Source: an uncultured archaeon
GTDB lineage: Archaea > Thermoproteota > Nitrososphaeria_A > Caldarchaeales > Calditenuaceae
Length of the DNA stretch: 59,795 nt
NCBI GenBank assembly: GCA_937921685.1
Contig: CAKZUF010000016.1
Coordinates: 1-59,795, forward strand
Direction: 5' to 3'
Positions within the stretch are counted from its first letter, which is position 1; each line of letters starts with the position of its first letter. Shown in pieces: positions 46,159-54,235 of the stretch. The notes beneath the pieces are model-generated. The model saw only the letters and a list, made by a program, of their open reading frames with translations, made no database searches and was not told where the DNA came from. A program made the position numbers and the translations under genes.

Positions 46159-46566
46159 CTATGCTTTCAATGCTGTTTGAACCGTGGTCTCCTCCTTCTT
46201 AGCCCTAGACTCGGCCAATGTGAGGAGCCAAGACTCTATCAACACACACTCCGTCGGTGAATAGCTTCCGGAGGGGCCGCAGGAGTCGTTATAGGGACAG
46301 GCCGGACATGGGGCGTCCCTAATAATGCTCAGATCCAGAAGCTTGACCTGCGAGATGAGACGCATGGTCCACCTATCATTGGCGAACTCTCTAACCCGCT
46401 TCACAAGCCCCCTCTTCTCCAGCTTGATGGCCACGCGCGAGCCATCCCTGCTGGTGATGCCTAATAAATGCCATAACTCAGATTGGAGAAGCCCCTTCTC
46501 CCCATGCTTCAGTAGGAGCTTGAGGGCTCTCTCTTCCAACCTGCCAAGCTTAACATAGTCATGCAT
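46159..46566 (-). CDS. TFE-beta/RPC39-type transcription factor with Fe-S motif
   Basis: 135 residues: an N-terminal winged helix (about 1-75, LKLLLKHGEKGLLQSELWHLLG, WTMRLISQVK) and a short cysteine domain C87-x2-C90-x5-C96-x10-C107 (PCPACPYNDSCG, SPTECVLIESWL). This is the layout of archaeal TFE-beta, the homologue of human RPC39, whose four cysteines hold a 4Fe-4S cluster. It partners TFE-alpha to help open promoters. The gene next to the terminal oxidase raises the possibility of redox-linked control (inference). AT-rich TATATAATTG precedes ATG 46566. Confidence 0.85.
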   Translation of the reverse strand: MHDYVKLGRLEERALKLLLKHGEKGLLQSELWHLLGITSRDGSRVAIKLEKRGLVKRVREFANDRWTMRLISQVKLLDLSIIRDAPCPACPYNDSCGPSGSYSPTECVLIESWLLTLAESRAKKEETTVQTALKA

Positions 46567-46676
46567 AGGGGTTATTCAAACAATTATATATGCGCCCCGA
46601 CTTAAAAAGATATTCTCCCCCATACGAAATCAGCGAACAACCTCATATGCTTTAATAATCATACTTCAGTTGGTAT

Positions 46677-46953
46677 GGTGGAGTCGGGATTGCGGATACC
46701 GTACTCCTGCAGGTCAGGGTCAGCTCAGCCCTAGTTAAGAGGATCGACGAGCTCTGTAATGAGGGGCTCTTCAGGAATAGGGGCTGAGGCAATAAGTGAC
46801 GCAATCAGAATGCTGTTACCCCGGTATTCTAGGACCTCCCCCGAGGCACGGGCCACCGCGCTATACTTAAGCGGCAGGCTCACTAGAACGGGAAACCCGG
46901 AGGACCTCATCTTCACACCCAGCGCAGGGAGAGTTGAAGTTGACGAGGGATAG
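46677..46953 (+). pseudogene. Frameshifted ribbon-helix-helix antitoxin (VapB/CopG-like)
   Basis: Frame one reads LLQVRVSSALVKRIDELCNEG and then LFRNRG before a stop at 46785-46787. Frame two continues without it as EAISDAIRMLLPRYS. Joined, they make a classic RHH antitoxin (basic strand, two helices, 'RxEAIxDAIR'). The break lies in a GGGG run near 46781-46784. After the RHH core another ~35 residues follow to a stop at 46951-46953. It is immediately followed by PIN-domain remains, the usual toxin partner. Confidence 0.68.
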
Positions 46954-46971
46954 TGAGGTGGCCTGGTGGGC

Positions 46972-47141
46972 TTGATAGTCATTGGCTCGGACGTCCTGAT
47001 CATCCACCATCTCACACTAAGGAATGACCCCGGTGGAGCGATAACGAGGAAGCCCTCAGGAGGCTTAGAGGCTCAACCAAAGGCATAACAATATATGCTC
47101 TTCTCGACCTAGTCGGCGCCGTCTCGCTAAATCTCAGATAA
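46972..47141 (+). pseudogene. Truncated, frameshifted PIN-domain toxin (VapC-like)
   Basis: From TTG 46972 frame one reads IVIGSDVLIIHHLTLRNDP, matching the first strand and helix of PIN nucleases, with Gly in place of the first catalytic Asp. Homology resumes in another frame as NEEALRRLRGSTKGITIYALLDLVG (quoted in part, from 47043) and AVSLNLR, then stops at 47139-47141. Only about 60 of the usual 130 residues remain. The gene is dead or silent. It lies between the RHH remnant and a LAGLIDADG ORF. Confidence 0.62.
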
Positions 47142-47239
47142 GCTACTGGTCAAGATACATTCACAGCCCACTCAACGGATGCAGGATACCATCCATAGAC
47201 CTCTTAGAACCATCCCCCGAGCTAGCATATGTTGTAGGC

Positions 47240-48004
47240 GTGGTCGCAGGCGACGGATGGGCAGTCAGAAAAAGCAGCGGCGACCCCATAATAGGCTGCG
47301 AAGCCAAAGACAAAGAATTCATAGAAGAATTCGCCCACAGCCTGGGTAGAGTCCTCAATAGAAACCCGCCAAAGCCAGCACCAAAAGAAGACAGGCTGCT
47401 ACGAGTAAGCGCCAAGTCAAAAACCCTAAACGACCTCCTCAGAAAACCCATAGACATCGAGAGGATAAGAAGATTCGTAGAGTACTCCGAAGACTGTATA
47501 CGAAGCTTTCTGAGAGGATTCTTCGACAGTGAGGGATCTGTTGATAAAAATAAGGGAGTGATTCTCTGCTTCAATACGGATATCAGGCTTCTCGAATATG
47601 TCCAGAGGCTTCTGAATCGTCTAGGTATCGAGACATCAGGGCCGAGAATCTATACTAGGAGAGGAACCCCCTTCTTCGATAAAAAACAGGGGAAGACATA
47701 CAAAACGAGAAAGGATGCATACTGCATCTATGTTAAAGCAAAGGGCAGGTTGAGATTCTACCGGCTAATAGGATTCACTATTCGAAGAAAACGGCAACGA
47801 CTAGAAAAATATCTCAAGAGACGCGGACTACTAGACAAGCCACCTAACCAAACCCTCCCCAACCCTCTCCCCCACCACCAACTTCTTATTACAATAATTA
47901 AAAATGTGCTCCGGCCGGGATTTGAACCCGGGTCTCGGGCTCGAGAGGCCCGCATACTTGACCGGGCTATACTACCGGAGCGTCCTGTCTCCCGCGTAGA
48001 GTGA
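47240..48004 (+). CDS. LAGLIDADG endonuclease-like ORF beside tRNA-Glu; no proper start codon
   Basis: The frame holds both LAGLIDADG motifs: PELAYVVGVVAGDGW (47222-47263, catalytic Asp present) and CIRSFLRGFFDSEGSV. The only standard in-frame start is GTG 47240, inside motif 1. Upstream the frame stays open to 47069 but offers no ATG/GTG/TTG; its codons (RIPSIDLLEPSP) read like an endonuclease N-terminus. The domain proper ends near 47830. Beyond that the frame runs antisense through the tRNA-Glu gene to 48004, so the last ~45 residues are probably not native. It may be a fragment stranded next to the tRNA, or be expressed from a non-standard start. Codon use is AT-richer (AAA, AGA) than in neighbours. 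Confidence 0.7.
   Translation: MVAGDGWAVRKSSGDPIIGCEAKDKEFIEEFAHSLGRVLNRNPPKPAPKEDRLLRVSAKSKTLNDLLRKPIDIERIRRFVEYSEDCIRSFLRGFFDSEGSVDKNKGVILCFNTDIRLLEYVQRLLNRLGIETSGPRIYTRRGTPFFDKKQGKTYKTRKDAYCIYVKAKGRLRFYRLIGFTIRRKRQRLEKYLKRRGLLDKPPNQTLPNPLPHHQLLITIIKNVLRPGFEPGSRAREARILDRAILPERPVSRVE
47907..47981 (-). tRNA. tRNA-Glu (CTC)
   Basis: The reverse complement folds as a tRNA: acceptor GCTCCGG/CCGGAGC with discriminator A, T arm CCGGGTTCAAATCCCGG, and anticodon arm CGGGC-CTCTCGA-GCCCG with anticodon CTC (glutamate, GAG). The D arm GTATAGCCCGGTCAAGTAT is typical of Glu. No CCA is encoded and no intron is present. A LAGLIDADG frame runs antisense through it. Confidence 0.93.
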
Positions 48005-48045
48005 ATGGGGGTTGGGGGTATTTTTGGATAACTCGGCCCTGCTTG

Positions 48046-48516
48046 TTAGGGTGGGGTGTTGGAGTCTAGTTTTGCCCAGCGTGGGCAGCTGTATTCCTCG
48101 GCCCTATAGTTGGGCTTGTAGGGTTTTATATCGATGAGGGGGGTGCCGTCGAAGAGGTCTAGGCCCTCGACCCTGAGAACTCTCCCCTCACGCTTGAGGA
48201 GCCTCACAAGCGTTAGGCCTATTGGGTTCGGCCTCGCAGGTGAGTCTGACGCGAACACGCCAACTAGGGGGACTTCCTCCTCCCTAAAACCCATTCTCAA
48301 CAGCCTCTTCGGCCTCACCTTCAGCACCGTCCTGCCCTCAGGCGGTATCTTATGGAGAATCGATATTATGAATATGTGTGAATACTCCTCCAGCCCGTCT
48401 AGAGCCTCCTCGTATTCGGGTAGAACCTCTACACGCCCCGCCACCGCGCCTGAATGAGCCCTGACATACTCGTCGTCGACATCCACCCTGACATATCCGA
48501 TGACCTTGAGCTCCAC
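48046..48516 (-). CDS. TrmO/TsaA-family tRNA N6-threonylcarbamoyl-A37 methyltransferase
   Basis: About 156 residues of the TsaA/TrmO (YaeB) family: KVIGYVRVD at the start, GLEEYSHIFIISILH, VFASDSPARPNPIGLTLVRLL (first 20 quoted in the family signature region) and LFDGTPLIDIKPY. TrmO methylates t6A37 in some tRNAs with SAM. The frame is open to ATG 48549, but GTG 48516 is a better start: a TATA-like GCTTAAATCC is centred 25 bp before it and the family N-terminus begins there. Confidence 0.88.
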   Translation of the reverse strand: MELKVIGYVRVDVDDEYVRAHSGAVAGRVEVLPEYEEALDGLEEYSHIFIISILHKIPPEGRTVLKVRPKRLLRMGFREEEVPLVGVFASDSPARPNPIGLTLVRLLKREGRVLRVEGLDLFDGTPLIDIKPYKPNYRAEEYSCPRWAKLDSNTPP

Positions 48517-48537
48517 AGGTAGGCCTGTTGAGGGCGT

Positions 48538-48547
48538 GGATTTAAGC
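48538..48547 (-). promoter_or_regulatory. TATA box of the TrmO-like gene
   Basis: Minus-strand GCTTAAATCC centred 25 bp before GTG 48516. It overlaps the upstream part of the longer reading frame, which argues against the ATG 48549 start. Confidence 0.55.
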
Positions 48548-48613
48548 AAACACCAGCCTGTTGCGTGGATTCGTAAAAATGTTTAATTCCCCCACGTTAC
48601 TTCTCTCCTTGCC

Positions 48614-49738
48614 TTGAGGATTGCTAGTGTGAGCTGTGAGGTCTTGGAGTTTACGGAGTTTTATGAGAGGGACGCGCTGGCGGTTGTTGGTGGGGCTGAG
48701 CATCCGATGGAGGTTTGCCTCGTCCGCGTTGAGACTTCTGACGGTGGTGTAGGGTTTGGCGAGGCGATAGGCTACGGCTCTCCCGAGAGCGTGGCGGTTA
48801 CTGTCAACAGTGTTTTGAGCCGGATAGTTAGGGGTGAGGAGTCGACGAACATCTGGCATCTTTGGGACAAGATGTACAAGGCCACCTTCAGGCTTGGAAG
48901 GAGAGGGATAGTGGTCTCGGCGATGAGCGGGGTCGACATAGCCCTCTGGGACTTGACGGGGAAAGAGTATGGGGCGCCAGTCCATAGGCTTCTCGGCGGC
49001 AACTCTAGAAAAATGAAGGGATACATCACGGGGGGCTACTACAGGCCTGACAAGGATATTCCAAGGCTGATTGAGGAGGTTGAGGGATATGTTAGGAGCG
49101 GCTTCAAGACCGTCAAGATTAAGGTCGGCGGCCTCAGCATCGAGGAGGACCTTAAACGCCTCTCAGCCCTCAGGGAGAGGTTCGGCGAGGAGCTGGGAAT
49201 CGCGGTGGACGCCAACAATGTCTACGACTTCAACCAAGCCCTTAGGATGGGGAGAGGGTTGGAGAAGCTGGGTGTAATTTTCTTCGAGGAGCCTATATCC
49301 ACGGATTATCCTGAGCTAAGTGCCAGGCTGGCTGCGCAGCTGGATGTTCCGATAGCAGGCTACGAGACCGCCTTCACGATACACGAGTTCAGGGAGCTCA
49401 TCTCGAGATACGCTGTCGATATTGTTCAGGCAGACGCGGCCTGGAATGGTGGGATAACGGAGATGTTGAGGATAGGTGTTCTCGCGAGGGGCTACGGCCT
49501 CCCACTGATACCCCACTACTCGGCGGGTGGGGTAGGATTCGTCGCAAGCCTGCACACGGCTCTCACAATCGACTCGCCAATCATCGAGTTCCACCTCAGG
49601 CCTAACCCGCTCAGGGAGGCATTGGCCGGAGACGCGATTAAACACTCTAACGGGGAGTTCGAGCCACCCACAAAGCCGGGGCTGGGCATAACCATAAGAG
49701 AAGAAGACCTTGAAAAGTTCCGGAAGACGAGGCGCTGA
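48614..49738 (+). CDS. Enolase-superfamily enzyme (mandelate racemase/muconate cycloisomerase-like)
   Basis: 374 residues with the complete capping and barrel domains. The KxK acid-base motif is VKIKVGG. Metal ligands are in AVDANN, FFEEP and AGYET, and the opposite-side Asp-His pair is in IVQADAAWNGG and IPHYSAGG, which places it in the mandelate racemase subgroup. These enzymes dehydrate sugar acids or racemise 2-hydroxyacids; the substrate is unknown. TTG 48614 follows an AT-rich TATA region (GTTTAATTCC) by about 28 bp, suggesting a leaderless mRNA. Confidence 0.9.
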   Translation: MRIASVSCEVLEFTEFYERDALAVVGGAEHPMEVCLVRVETSDGGVGFGEAIGYGSPESVAVTVNSVLSRIVRGEESTNIWHLWDKMYKATFRLGRRGIVVSAMSGVDIALWDLTGKEYGAPVHRLLGGNSRKMKGYITGGYYRPDKDIPRLIEEVEGYVRSGFKTVKIKVGGLSIEEDLKRLSALRERFGEELGIAVDANNVYDFNQALRMGRGLEKLGVIFFEEPISTDYPELSARLAAQLDVPIAGYETAFTIHEFRELISRYAVDIVQADAAWNGGITEMLRIGVLARGYGLPLIPHYSAGGVGFVASLHTALTIDSPIIEFHLRPNPLREALAGDAIKHSNGEFEPPTKPGLGITIREEDLEKFRKTRR

Positions 49739-49776
49739 CCAACAATCCTTTAAGGGCAAGCTGAGGCTCCGTTAGT

Positions 49777-50838
49777 GTGGAGGGGTTGACGTCCAGCCAC
49801 TATATGATAGGAGAGATTCATGAGGGACCTACAGTCTTTCGTGAGACACTTGAAGTTCTCAGCGCAATAGGCGTACTTTCAGGCGAGATAAGTTCAAGAT
49901 ACAGGTGTCTCATAACATGTAGTAGTGGCTCCTCACACCACGCAGGCCTCTGCCTCAGCTATGCTGCCTCGAGGCTCGCAGGCATTGAGGCCTACTCCGC
50001 CCAAGCCTCAGAGTACTCTGAGCACATCCACAACTTTCTCCGAAGGGACCACCTCCTAGTGGCTATCTCGCAGTCGGGTGAGTCGGTGGACACGGTTAGA
50101 GCCGCTAGGCTCGCCTCGTCGAAGGGTGTTGACGTCCTAGCTTTGACGAGCGTGCCCGATAGCACGCTTGGGTCTCTGGCCCGCTACGTGGTCGAGGTTA
50201 GGTGTGGGGTGGAGAGGGCTGTTCCGGCTACCAAGAGCTTCATAGCCCAGCTGGCGGCGGCCTATTCCCTCGCCCTCGGCCTAGCCTCTGCTAGGCTTGG
50301 AGCTGGTGGAGTGGGTTCGATTAGGGAGGACTTGGCTAGGATTCCCAGCCTCCTAGAACAGACAATAGACCGCTCCGACGGGCTTATGCAGATACAGGCC
50401 AAGAGGCTGGCAGGCGTCAGACACGCGTTTATCCTCGGCTACGGCCCATCCTACATAGCGGCCCTCGAGGCATCACTCAAGCTGAAGGAGACCTGTGGAA
50501 TACATGCGGAGGCCTACTCGATAGGCGAGTTCAGGCACGGCCCCATCTCCCTACTCGACGGCGATGTGGCATGCATATTCATAACGCCGCCGGAGCCCGG
50601 CGACTATTTTGAGGTCTTCGAGAAGGTGGTTGCCGAGGCTTCGTCATCAGGCTCGCAGACTGTGATGCTCTCCCATGAGGGTGGGGGGCTGGACTCTGAC
50701 CTAGCTCTTCCGCGGATAGCCCACGTGTTTGCGACGGCGGTTGAGGTTGTCCCGTTCCAGCTACTCGCATACTATACGGCGGTGGAGAAGGGGCTTGACC
50801 CTGACAGGCCCCGGCGTCTCAGAAAGGTGGTGCAGTAG
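49777..50838 (+). CDS. SIS-domain sugar-phosphate protein (GlmS isomerase/AgaS-like)
   Basis: 353 residues with two SIS domains and no glutaminase domain: MIGEIHEGPTVFRETL at the start, CSSGSSHHAGLCLSY and ISQSGESVDTVRAARLASSKG (first SIS), GYGPSYIAALEASLKLKET (second SIS), AYSIGEFRHGPISLLD. It resembles the isomerase half of GlmS or bacterial AgaS/NagB-II, so glucosamine-6-phosphate (or galactosamine-6-phosphate) deaminase/isomerase is likely. GTG 49777. Confidence 0.87.
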   Translation: MEGLTSSHYMIGEIHEGPTVFRETLEVLSAIGVLSGEISSRYRCLITCSSGSSHHAGLCLSYAASRLAGIEAYSAQASEYSEHIHNFLRRDHLLVAISQSGESVDTVRAARLASSKGVDVLALTSVPDSTLGSLARYVVEVRCGVERAVPATKSFIAQLAAAYSLALGLASARLGAGGVGSIREDLARIPSLLEQTIDRSDGLMQIQAKRLAGVRHAFILGYGPSYIAALEASLKLKETCGIHAEAYSIGEFRHGPISLLDGDVACIFITPPEPGDYFEVFEKVVAEASSSGSQTVMLSHEGGGLDSDLALPRIAHVFATAVEVVPFQLLAYYTAVEKGLDPDRPRRLRKVVQ

Positions 50839-50844
50839 CCGACT

Positions 50845-51270
50845 CTACCTACACCGCTTGTAGTGTTTTATCTCTTCGCCGTGTATGCATGTTTTAGGAT
50901 GGTTCAGGGCGCGGCACATAGAGGCTATGGTCCTCCAGCTTAGAAGGCTATCGAGTTTCTGGGCCTCACTGCATGCAAGCTGTGCTGGGAGGTTGAGAAT
51001 CCTGTGGAAATAGGTCTCTATGATCCTGTGATTGTGTATGAGCTGCTCGGCGAGGACCTCCCCCCGCCTAGTCAGGGATATCGACCTCCACGGCTCCCTC
51101 ACAACCAGACCCTTCTCCTCAAGCCTCTTAACCACATCCACCACGCTAGGTTCCCTTACACCGAACCTAGCAGCAAGAGCGCTAGTCCCAGTCCGCGCCT
51201 CACCAGCCATTTTATGGAGCTCGACGAGGTAGACTGCCTCAAGCCTGCTAAGACTAATCTTGGCCACCAA
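50845..51270 (-). CDS. DtxR/MntR-family metal-dependent transcriptional regulator
   Basis: 141 residues: an N-terminal winged helix (LSRLEAVYLVELHKM, TSALAARFGVREPSVVDVVKRL) and a dimerisation/metal domain with HNHRIIETYFHRIL, LACSEAQKLDS and HPKTCIHGEEI. The metal ligands (His, Glu, Cys) occur at the expected places; there is no SH3 extension. It would repress metal uptake genes when Fe(II) or Mn(II) is abundant. No transporter is adjacent. Starts near an AT-rich stretch (TATAATATATTCC at 51288-51300). Confidence 0.88.
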   Translation of the reverse strand: MVAKISLSRLEAVYLVELHKMAGEARTGTSALAARFGVREPSVVDVVKRLEEKGLVVREPWRSISLTRRGEVLAEQLIHNHRIIETYFHRILNLPAQLACSEAQKLDSLLSWRTIASMCRALNHPKTCIHGEEIKHYKRCR

Positions 51271-51316
51271 CTATTCGATATAGGGCTATAATATATTCCC
51301 TTAACCAGACCACCCA

Positions 51317-52669
51317 CTATGCGTCGGAGGCTGGAACCTCCACAATCCTCGAATCGACTAGTGCGTTGAGAATCCGCCTAGACCTCGAGATTATCTCACT
51401 CGCACGCTCAAGCTCCTCTTCGTAGCTGATCTTTCGGCGGGCAAGCCCTTGTCTCGACAGAGTTTGCGCTACAGCGGCCGCCACCCTCGGATAGACCGTC
51501 CACTCCTCCATGGTCGGGATAATGTAGTCTGGTGAGAGACCCTTCTCCTCCGCGCATCTCGCAAGCTCCTCCGCCCCCCTAATCATTGCCTCATAGGAGA
51601 TTCTGCGGGCGCTGCAGTCGAGTGCGCCCCGAAAGACTGAGGGGAATATCAGGCTGTTGTTCACCTGGTTTGGGAGGTCGCTTCTCCCGGTCGCGACTAT
51701 GGCGGCGCCGGCCCTCTTGGCCTCCCAGGGCCATATCTCTGGTACAGGGTTTGCGAGGGCGAAGACTATGGGGTCCTTCTCCATCAACTCCACATCCTCT
51801 GGCTTAACGACTCCCGGCCCAGGGGTCGACGCGGCTATGAGCACGTCAGCCCCGACCAGTGCCTCCCTCAGACCACCCTTCACCTTATCCCTATTCGTCT
51901 TGAGGGCTATCTCATACTTCCAGCGATTCTTCAGCATCAGCGAGTCCATGTCCTCCCTCTCAGAGTGTAGTATCCCATTCCTGTCTATGAGGATCATTTT
52001 CCCAGGATCGAAGCAGTACTTCTCAAGTAGGACTGCGGTGGCAATGTTCGCTGCTCCAGCGCCCAGTAGGACTACCCTGCACTCCCTCGGCGAGCGGCCC
52101 GTGAGCTTAAGCGCGTTGATGAGGGCTGCGAGCGTGGCGGCGGCAGTTCCCAGCTGGTCGTCGTGCCAGACTGGAATCTCGAGATCCGACATAAGCCTCT
52201 CAAGTATGTAGAAGCAGTCTGGTGACTGGATGTCCTCGAGGTTTAGGCCTCCGAAGGATGGCTCCAATGCCTTTGCCACTTGGATGAACTGCTCCGGAGA
52301 CTCGGCCCTCACAGCTATGGGTATCGCGTCGACGCCTCCGAGATACTTGAAGATCAGCGCCTTCCCCTCCATCACCGGTAGGCCTGCCTCTGGGCCGATG
52401 CTCCCCAGACCAAGAACGCGCGTCCCGTTGGTGAGCACTGCTATCGTGTTCCACCTATTGGTCAGGCTGAAGGCCTCATCCCTGTTCTTCACAATAGCCC
52501 TGCAAACCTCAGCAACACCTGGCGTATACCAGATCGAGAAGTCCTGAAGCCCCCTAACCGGGACCTTTGGATGAACCTCAATCTTCCCACCATAAAGCCT
52601 TGAATACTTTACAGCCAGCTCCCCAAGCTTCACCTGATCCAATAGCCCACCACGCTCTAGATGATGCAT
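51317..52669 (-). CDS. NAD(P)-dependent malic enzyme
   Basis: 450 residues of the bacterial/archaeal malic enzyme type: IWYTPGVAEVCRAI, LGSIGPEAGLPVMEGKALIFK (central part), VWHDDQLGTAAATLAALINALK (catalytic Asp-Asp), the dinucleotide fold VVLLGAGAANIATAV and FALANPVPEIWPWEA. It converts malate to pyruvate and CO2 with NAD(P)H. The C-terminal ~60 residues add a helical tail; no phosphotransacetylase domain is fused. ATG 52669 is followed by two His codons. Confidence 0.93.
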   Translation of the reverse strand: MHHLERGGLLDQVKLGELAVKYSRLYGGKIEVHPKVPVRGLQDFSIWYTPGVAEVCRAIVKNRDEAFSLTNRWNTIAVLTNGTRVLGLGSIGPEAGLPVMEGKALIFKYLGGVDAIPIAVRAESPEQFIQVAKALEPSFGGLNLEDIQSPDCFYILERLMSDLEIPVWHDDQLGTAAATLAALINALKLTGRSPRECRVVLLGAGAANIATAVLLEKYCFDPGKMILIDRNGILHSEREDMDSLMLKNRWKYEIALKTNRDKVKGGLREALVGADVLIAASTPGPGVVKPEDVELMEKDPIVFALANPVPEIWPWEAKRAGAAIVATGRSDLPNQVNNSLIFPSVFRGALDCSARRISYEAMIRGAEELARCAEEKGLSPDYIIPTMEEWTVYPRVAAAVAQTLSRQGLARRKISYEEELERASEIISRSRRILNALVDSRIVEVPASDA

Positions 52670-52798
52670 GAGAGATAATAAGAGTTTCCTATATCTATTT
52701 TCCGCCTACTCTCATGTTATTGCATCAAAAACGATGTTTTATTCCTCAATCGCATATACATTGATGCATGGAGCGAAGAATTGTCGTCGCGCCCGGGC

Positions 52799-53683
52799 TC
52801 ACACTCGTCCTCTGACAATGGTGTTTCTTAAAACTCCTATACCCTCAACCTCCACCTCGACCACGTCATTGATCTTGAGAAGTTTCGGCTCCGGCTTGGC
52901 AAATATCCCGACGCCTGCGGGAGTCCCCGTCGCTATGACGTCGCCCGGCTCAAGCGTCATGACCATACTGATGAAAGAAACCAGGTAATAGACTCCGAAG
53001 ATCATGTTCCTAGTGTTTGAGTCCTGTCTCGTCTCCCCGTTGACGCGGGACATTATCCTGAGGTTCTGGGGGTCGGGTATCTCGTCGCGCGTGACTATCC
53101 ACGGGCCCATAGGCGCGAATGTGTCGAATGATTTCCCGCGAGTCCACTGCTTGTCCTTGAACTGGAGGTTCCTAGCCGATATGTCGTTGAAGGCGGCGTA
53201 GCCGCAGATGAAGTCGGGCGCCTCGCCGGGCCCCACGCCTCGGCACCTCCTCCCGATAACCACTGCCAGCTCAGCCTCATAGTCGAGCTGTGTGACGATT
53301 GAAGGATACTCGACAGGGTCGTATGGCCCAGTCAGGGCCGTGTGGGGTTTCATGAAGATTATCGGCTCTTCAGGCACCTCAGCCCTTGACTCCTCAGCAT
53401 GGTCCCTATAGTTGAGCCCGATGCATATTATCTTCGGCTTATTATCGGTGGGTGCGAGGAGCTTGACCTGGCTGAGCTTTAATACGTGCGGAACCTTCCT
53501 CGAAGCCTCCAGCACTAGTTTTCGAAAATCCTGCTCGACGACAAGCCTCTCAACAAAGTCCGAAAAGTATGGTGGTAGTGCGATGCCGGCTGCCTCCTCA
53601 ACCTCCTCCCTAGAAACCACATAATCTCCCTCAACGAACCCGTAGGTCGTGAGCTCACCAATCCTAAACCTAGCCAGCCTCAC
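52799..53683 (-). CDS. Fumarylacetoacetate hydrolase-family protein (acylpyruvase/isomerase-like)
   Basis: 294 residues. The C-terminal ~210 form the FAH fold: ICIGLNYRDHAEES, IIFMKPHTALTGP, LDYEAELAVVIGRRCRGV (metal-binding Glu residues), GYAAFNDISARNLQFKDKQW (20 residues, quoted once), RGKSFDTFAPMGPWIV and GDVIATGTPAGVG. Family members cleave acylpyruvates, isomerise 2-hydroxyhepta-2,4-dienedioate or decarboxylate oxaloacetate. Next to a malic enzyme, oxaloacetate decarboxylase or acylpyruvase activity is a reasonable guess only. Confidence 0.9.
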   Translation of the reverse strand: MRLARFRIGELTTYGFVEGDYVVSREEVEEAAGIALPPYFSDFVERLVVEQDFRKLVLEASRKVPHVLKLSQVKLLAPTDNKPKIICIGLNYRDHAEESRAEVPEEPIIFMKPHTALTGPYDPVEYPSIVTQLDYEAELAVVIGRRCRGVGPGEAPDFICGYAAFNDISARNLQFKDKQWTRGKSFDTFAPMGPWIVTRDEIPDPQNLRIMSRVNGETRQDSNTRNMIFGVYYLVSFISMVMTLEPGDVIATGTPAGVGIFAKPEPKLLKINDVVEVEVEGIGVLRNTIVRGRV

Positions 53684-53798
53684 AGACCATCACACCGGAC
53701 GAACAAAATACCTCCAAGACCATGCTTTAACGTTTCCCGCAAGGCAGTCAAGCGGGAAAAGGATTAATTGTGGCTCCCCACCTCTCAAGGAGGCGGAG

Positions 53799-53904
53799 GG
53801 GGCCGTGGCCTAGCAAGGTAGGGCGCCGGGCTCCAGATCCCATCACAAGCGTGGCTGGCACAGAAGAAACCCGGAAGCCGTGGGTTCAAGTCCCACCGGC
53901 CCCA
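53799..53904 (+). tRNA. tRNA-Trp (CCA) with a 32-nt intron
   Basis: Acceptor GGGGCCG/CGGCCCC plus A, D arm GCCTAGCAAGGTAGGGC, anticodon stem CCGGG/CCCGG, T arm GTGGGTTCAAGTCCCAC. The anticodon CCA lies at 53833-53835. Bases 53837-53868 interrupt the loop after position 37, the canonical archaeal intron site. Spliced length is 74 nt. The intron is too short to hold the box C/D guide found in euryarchaeal tRNA-Trp introns. A TATA box for the next gene lies at its 3' end. Confidence 0.93.
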
Positions 53905-53931
53905 TATAAGGGTCCATATTAATTAGGGGGT

Positions 53932-54228
53932 TTGAGGGAGCCCGAGTTAATGGAGTTGTCTGCTAGCGTTAAGGCGGTGCTCCACCTCTTCGTCGAGTCG
54001 GGGAAGCTTGAGAGTGTTTGTGAGAGGCTTGCTAAGCTACCTCAGACTCTAGATGTCTATGAGGTGACGGGCGAGTATGACGCTATAGTGGTGGTTGCGG
54101 TTTCGAGTGTTGAGGAGTTGAGAGAGTTCATATCTAAGGTCTTGTCCGGTGTGGAGGGTGTTAAGAGCTCTGTGACATCGGTCATACTGCACACGCATAA
54201 GAAGAACGGTGTGGAGACCTGGGAGTAA
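53932..54228 (+). CDS. Stand-alone Lrp/AsnC ligand-binding (RAM) protein
   Basis: 98 residues containing only the RAM (AsnC effector) fold: VKAVLHLFVESGKLESVCERL, YEVTGEYDAIVVVAVSSVEEL, and SVTSVILHTHKKNG. There is no DNA-binding domain. Such proteins bind amino acids and may join as partners with full Lrp-type regulators. TTG 53932 lies about 25 bp after a CATATAAG TATA box; ATG 53950 is an alternative. Confidence 0.85.
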   Translation: MREPELMELSASVKAVLHLFVESGKLESVCERLAKLPQTLDVYEVTGEYDAIVVVAVSSVEELREFISKVLSGVEGVKSSVTSVILHTHKKNGVETWE

Positions 54229-54235
54229 GTATGTG

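Noticed and set aside
46731..47015. A 94-residue minus-strand frame opposite the RHH/PIN remnants
   Set aside because: The plus strand has recognisable antitoxin and toxin motifs across the same bases; the minus frame has none.
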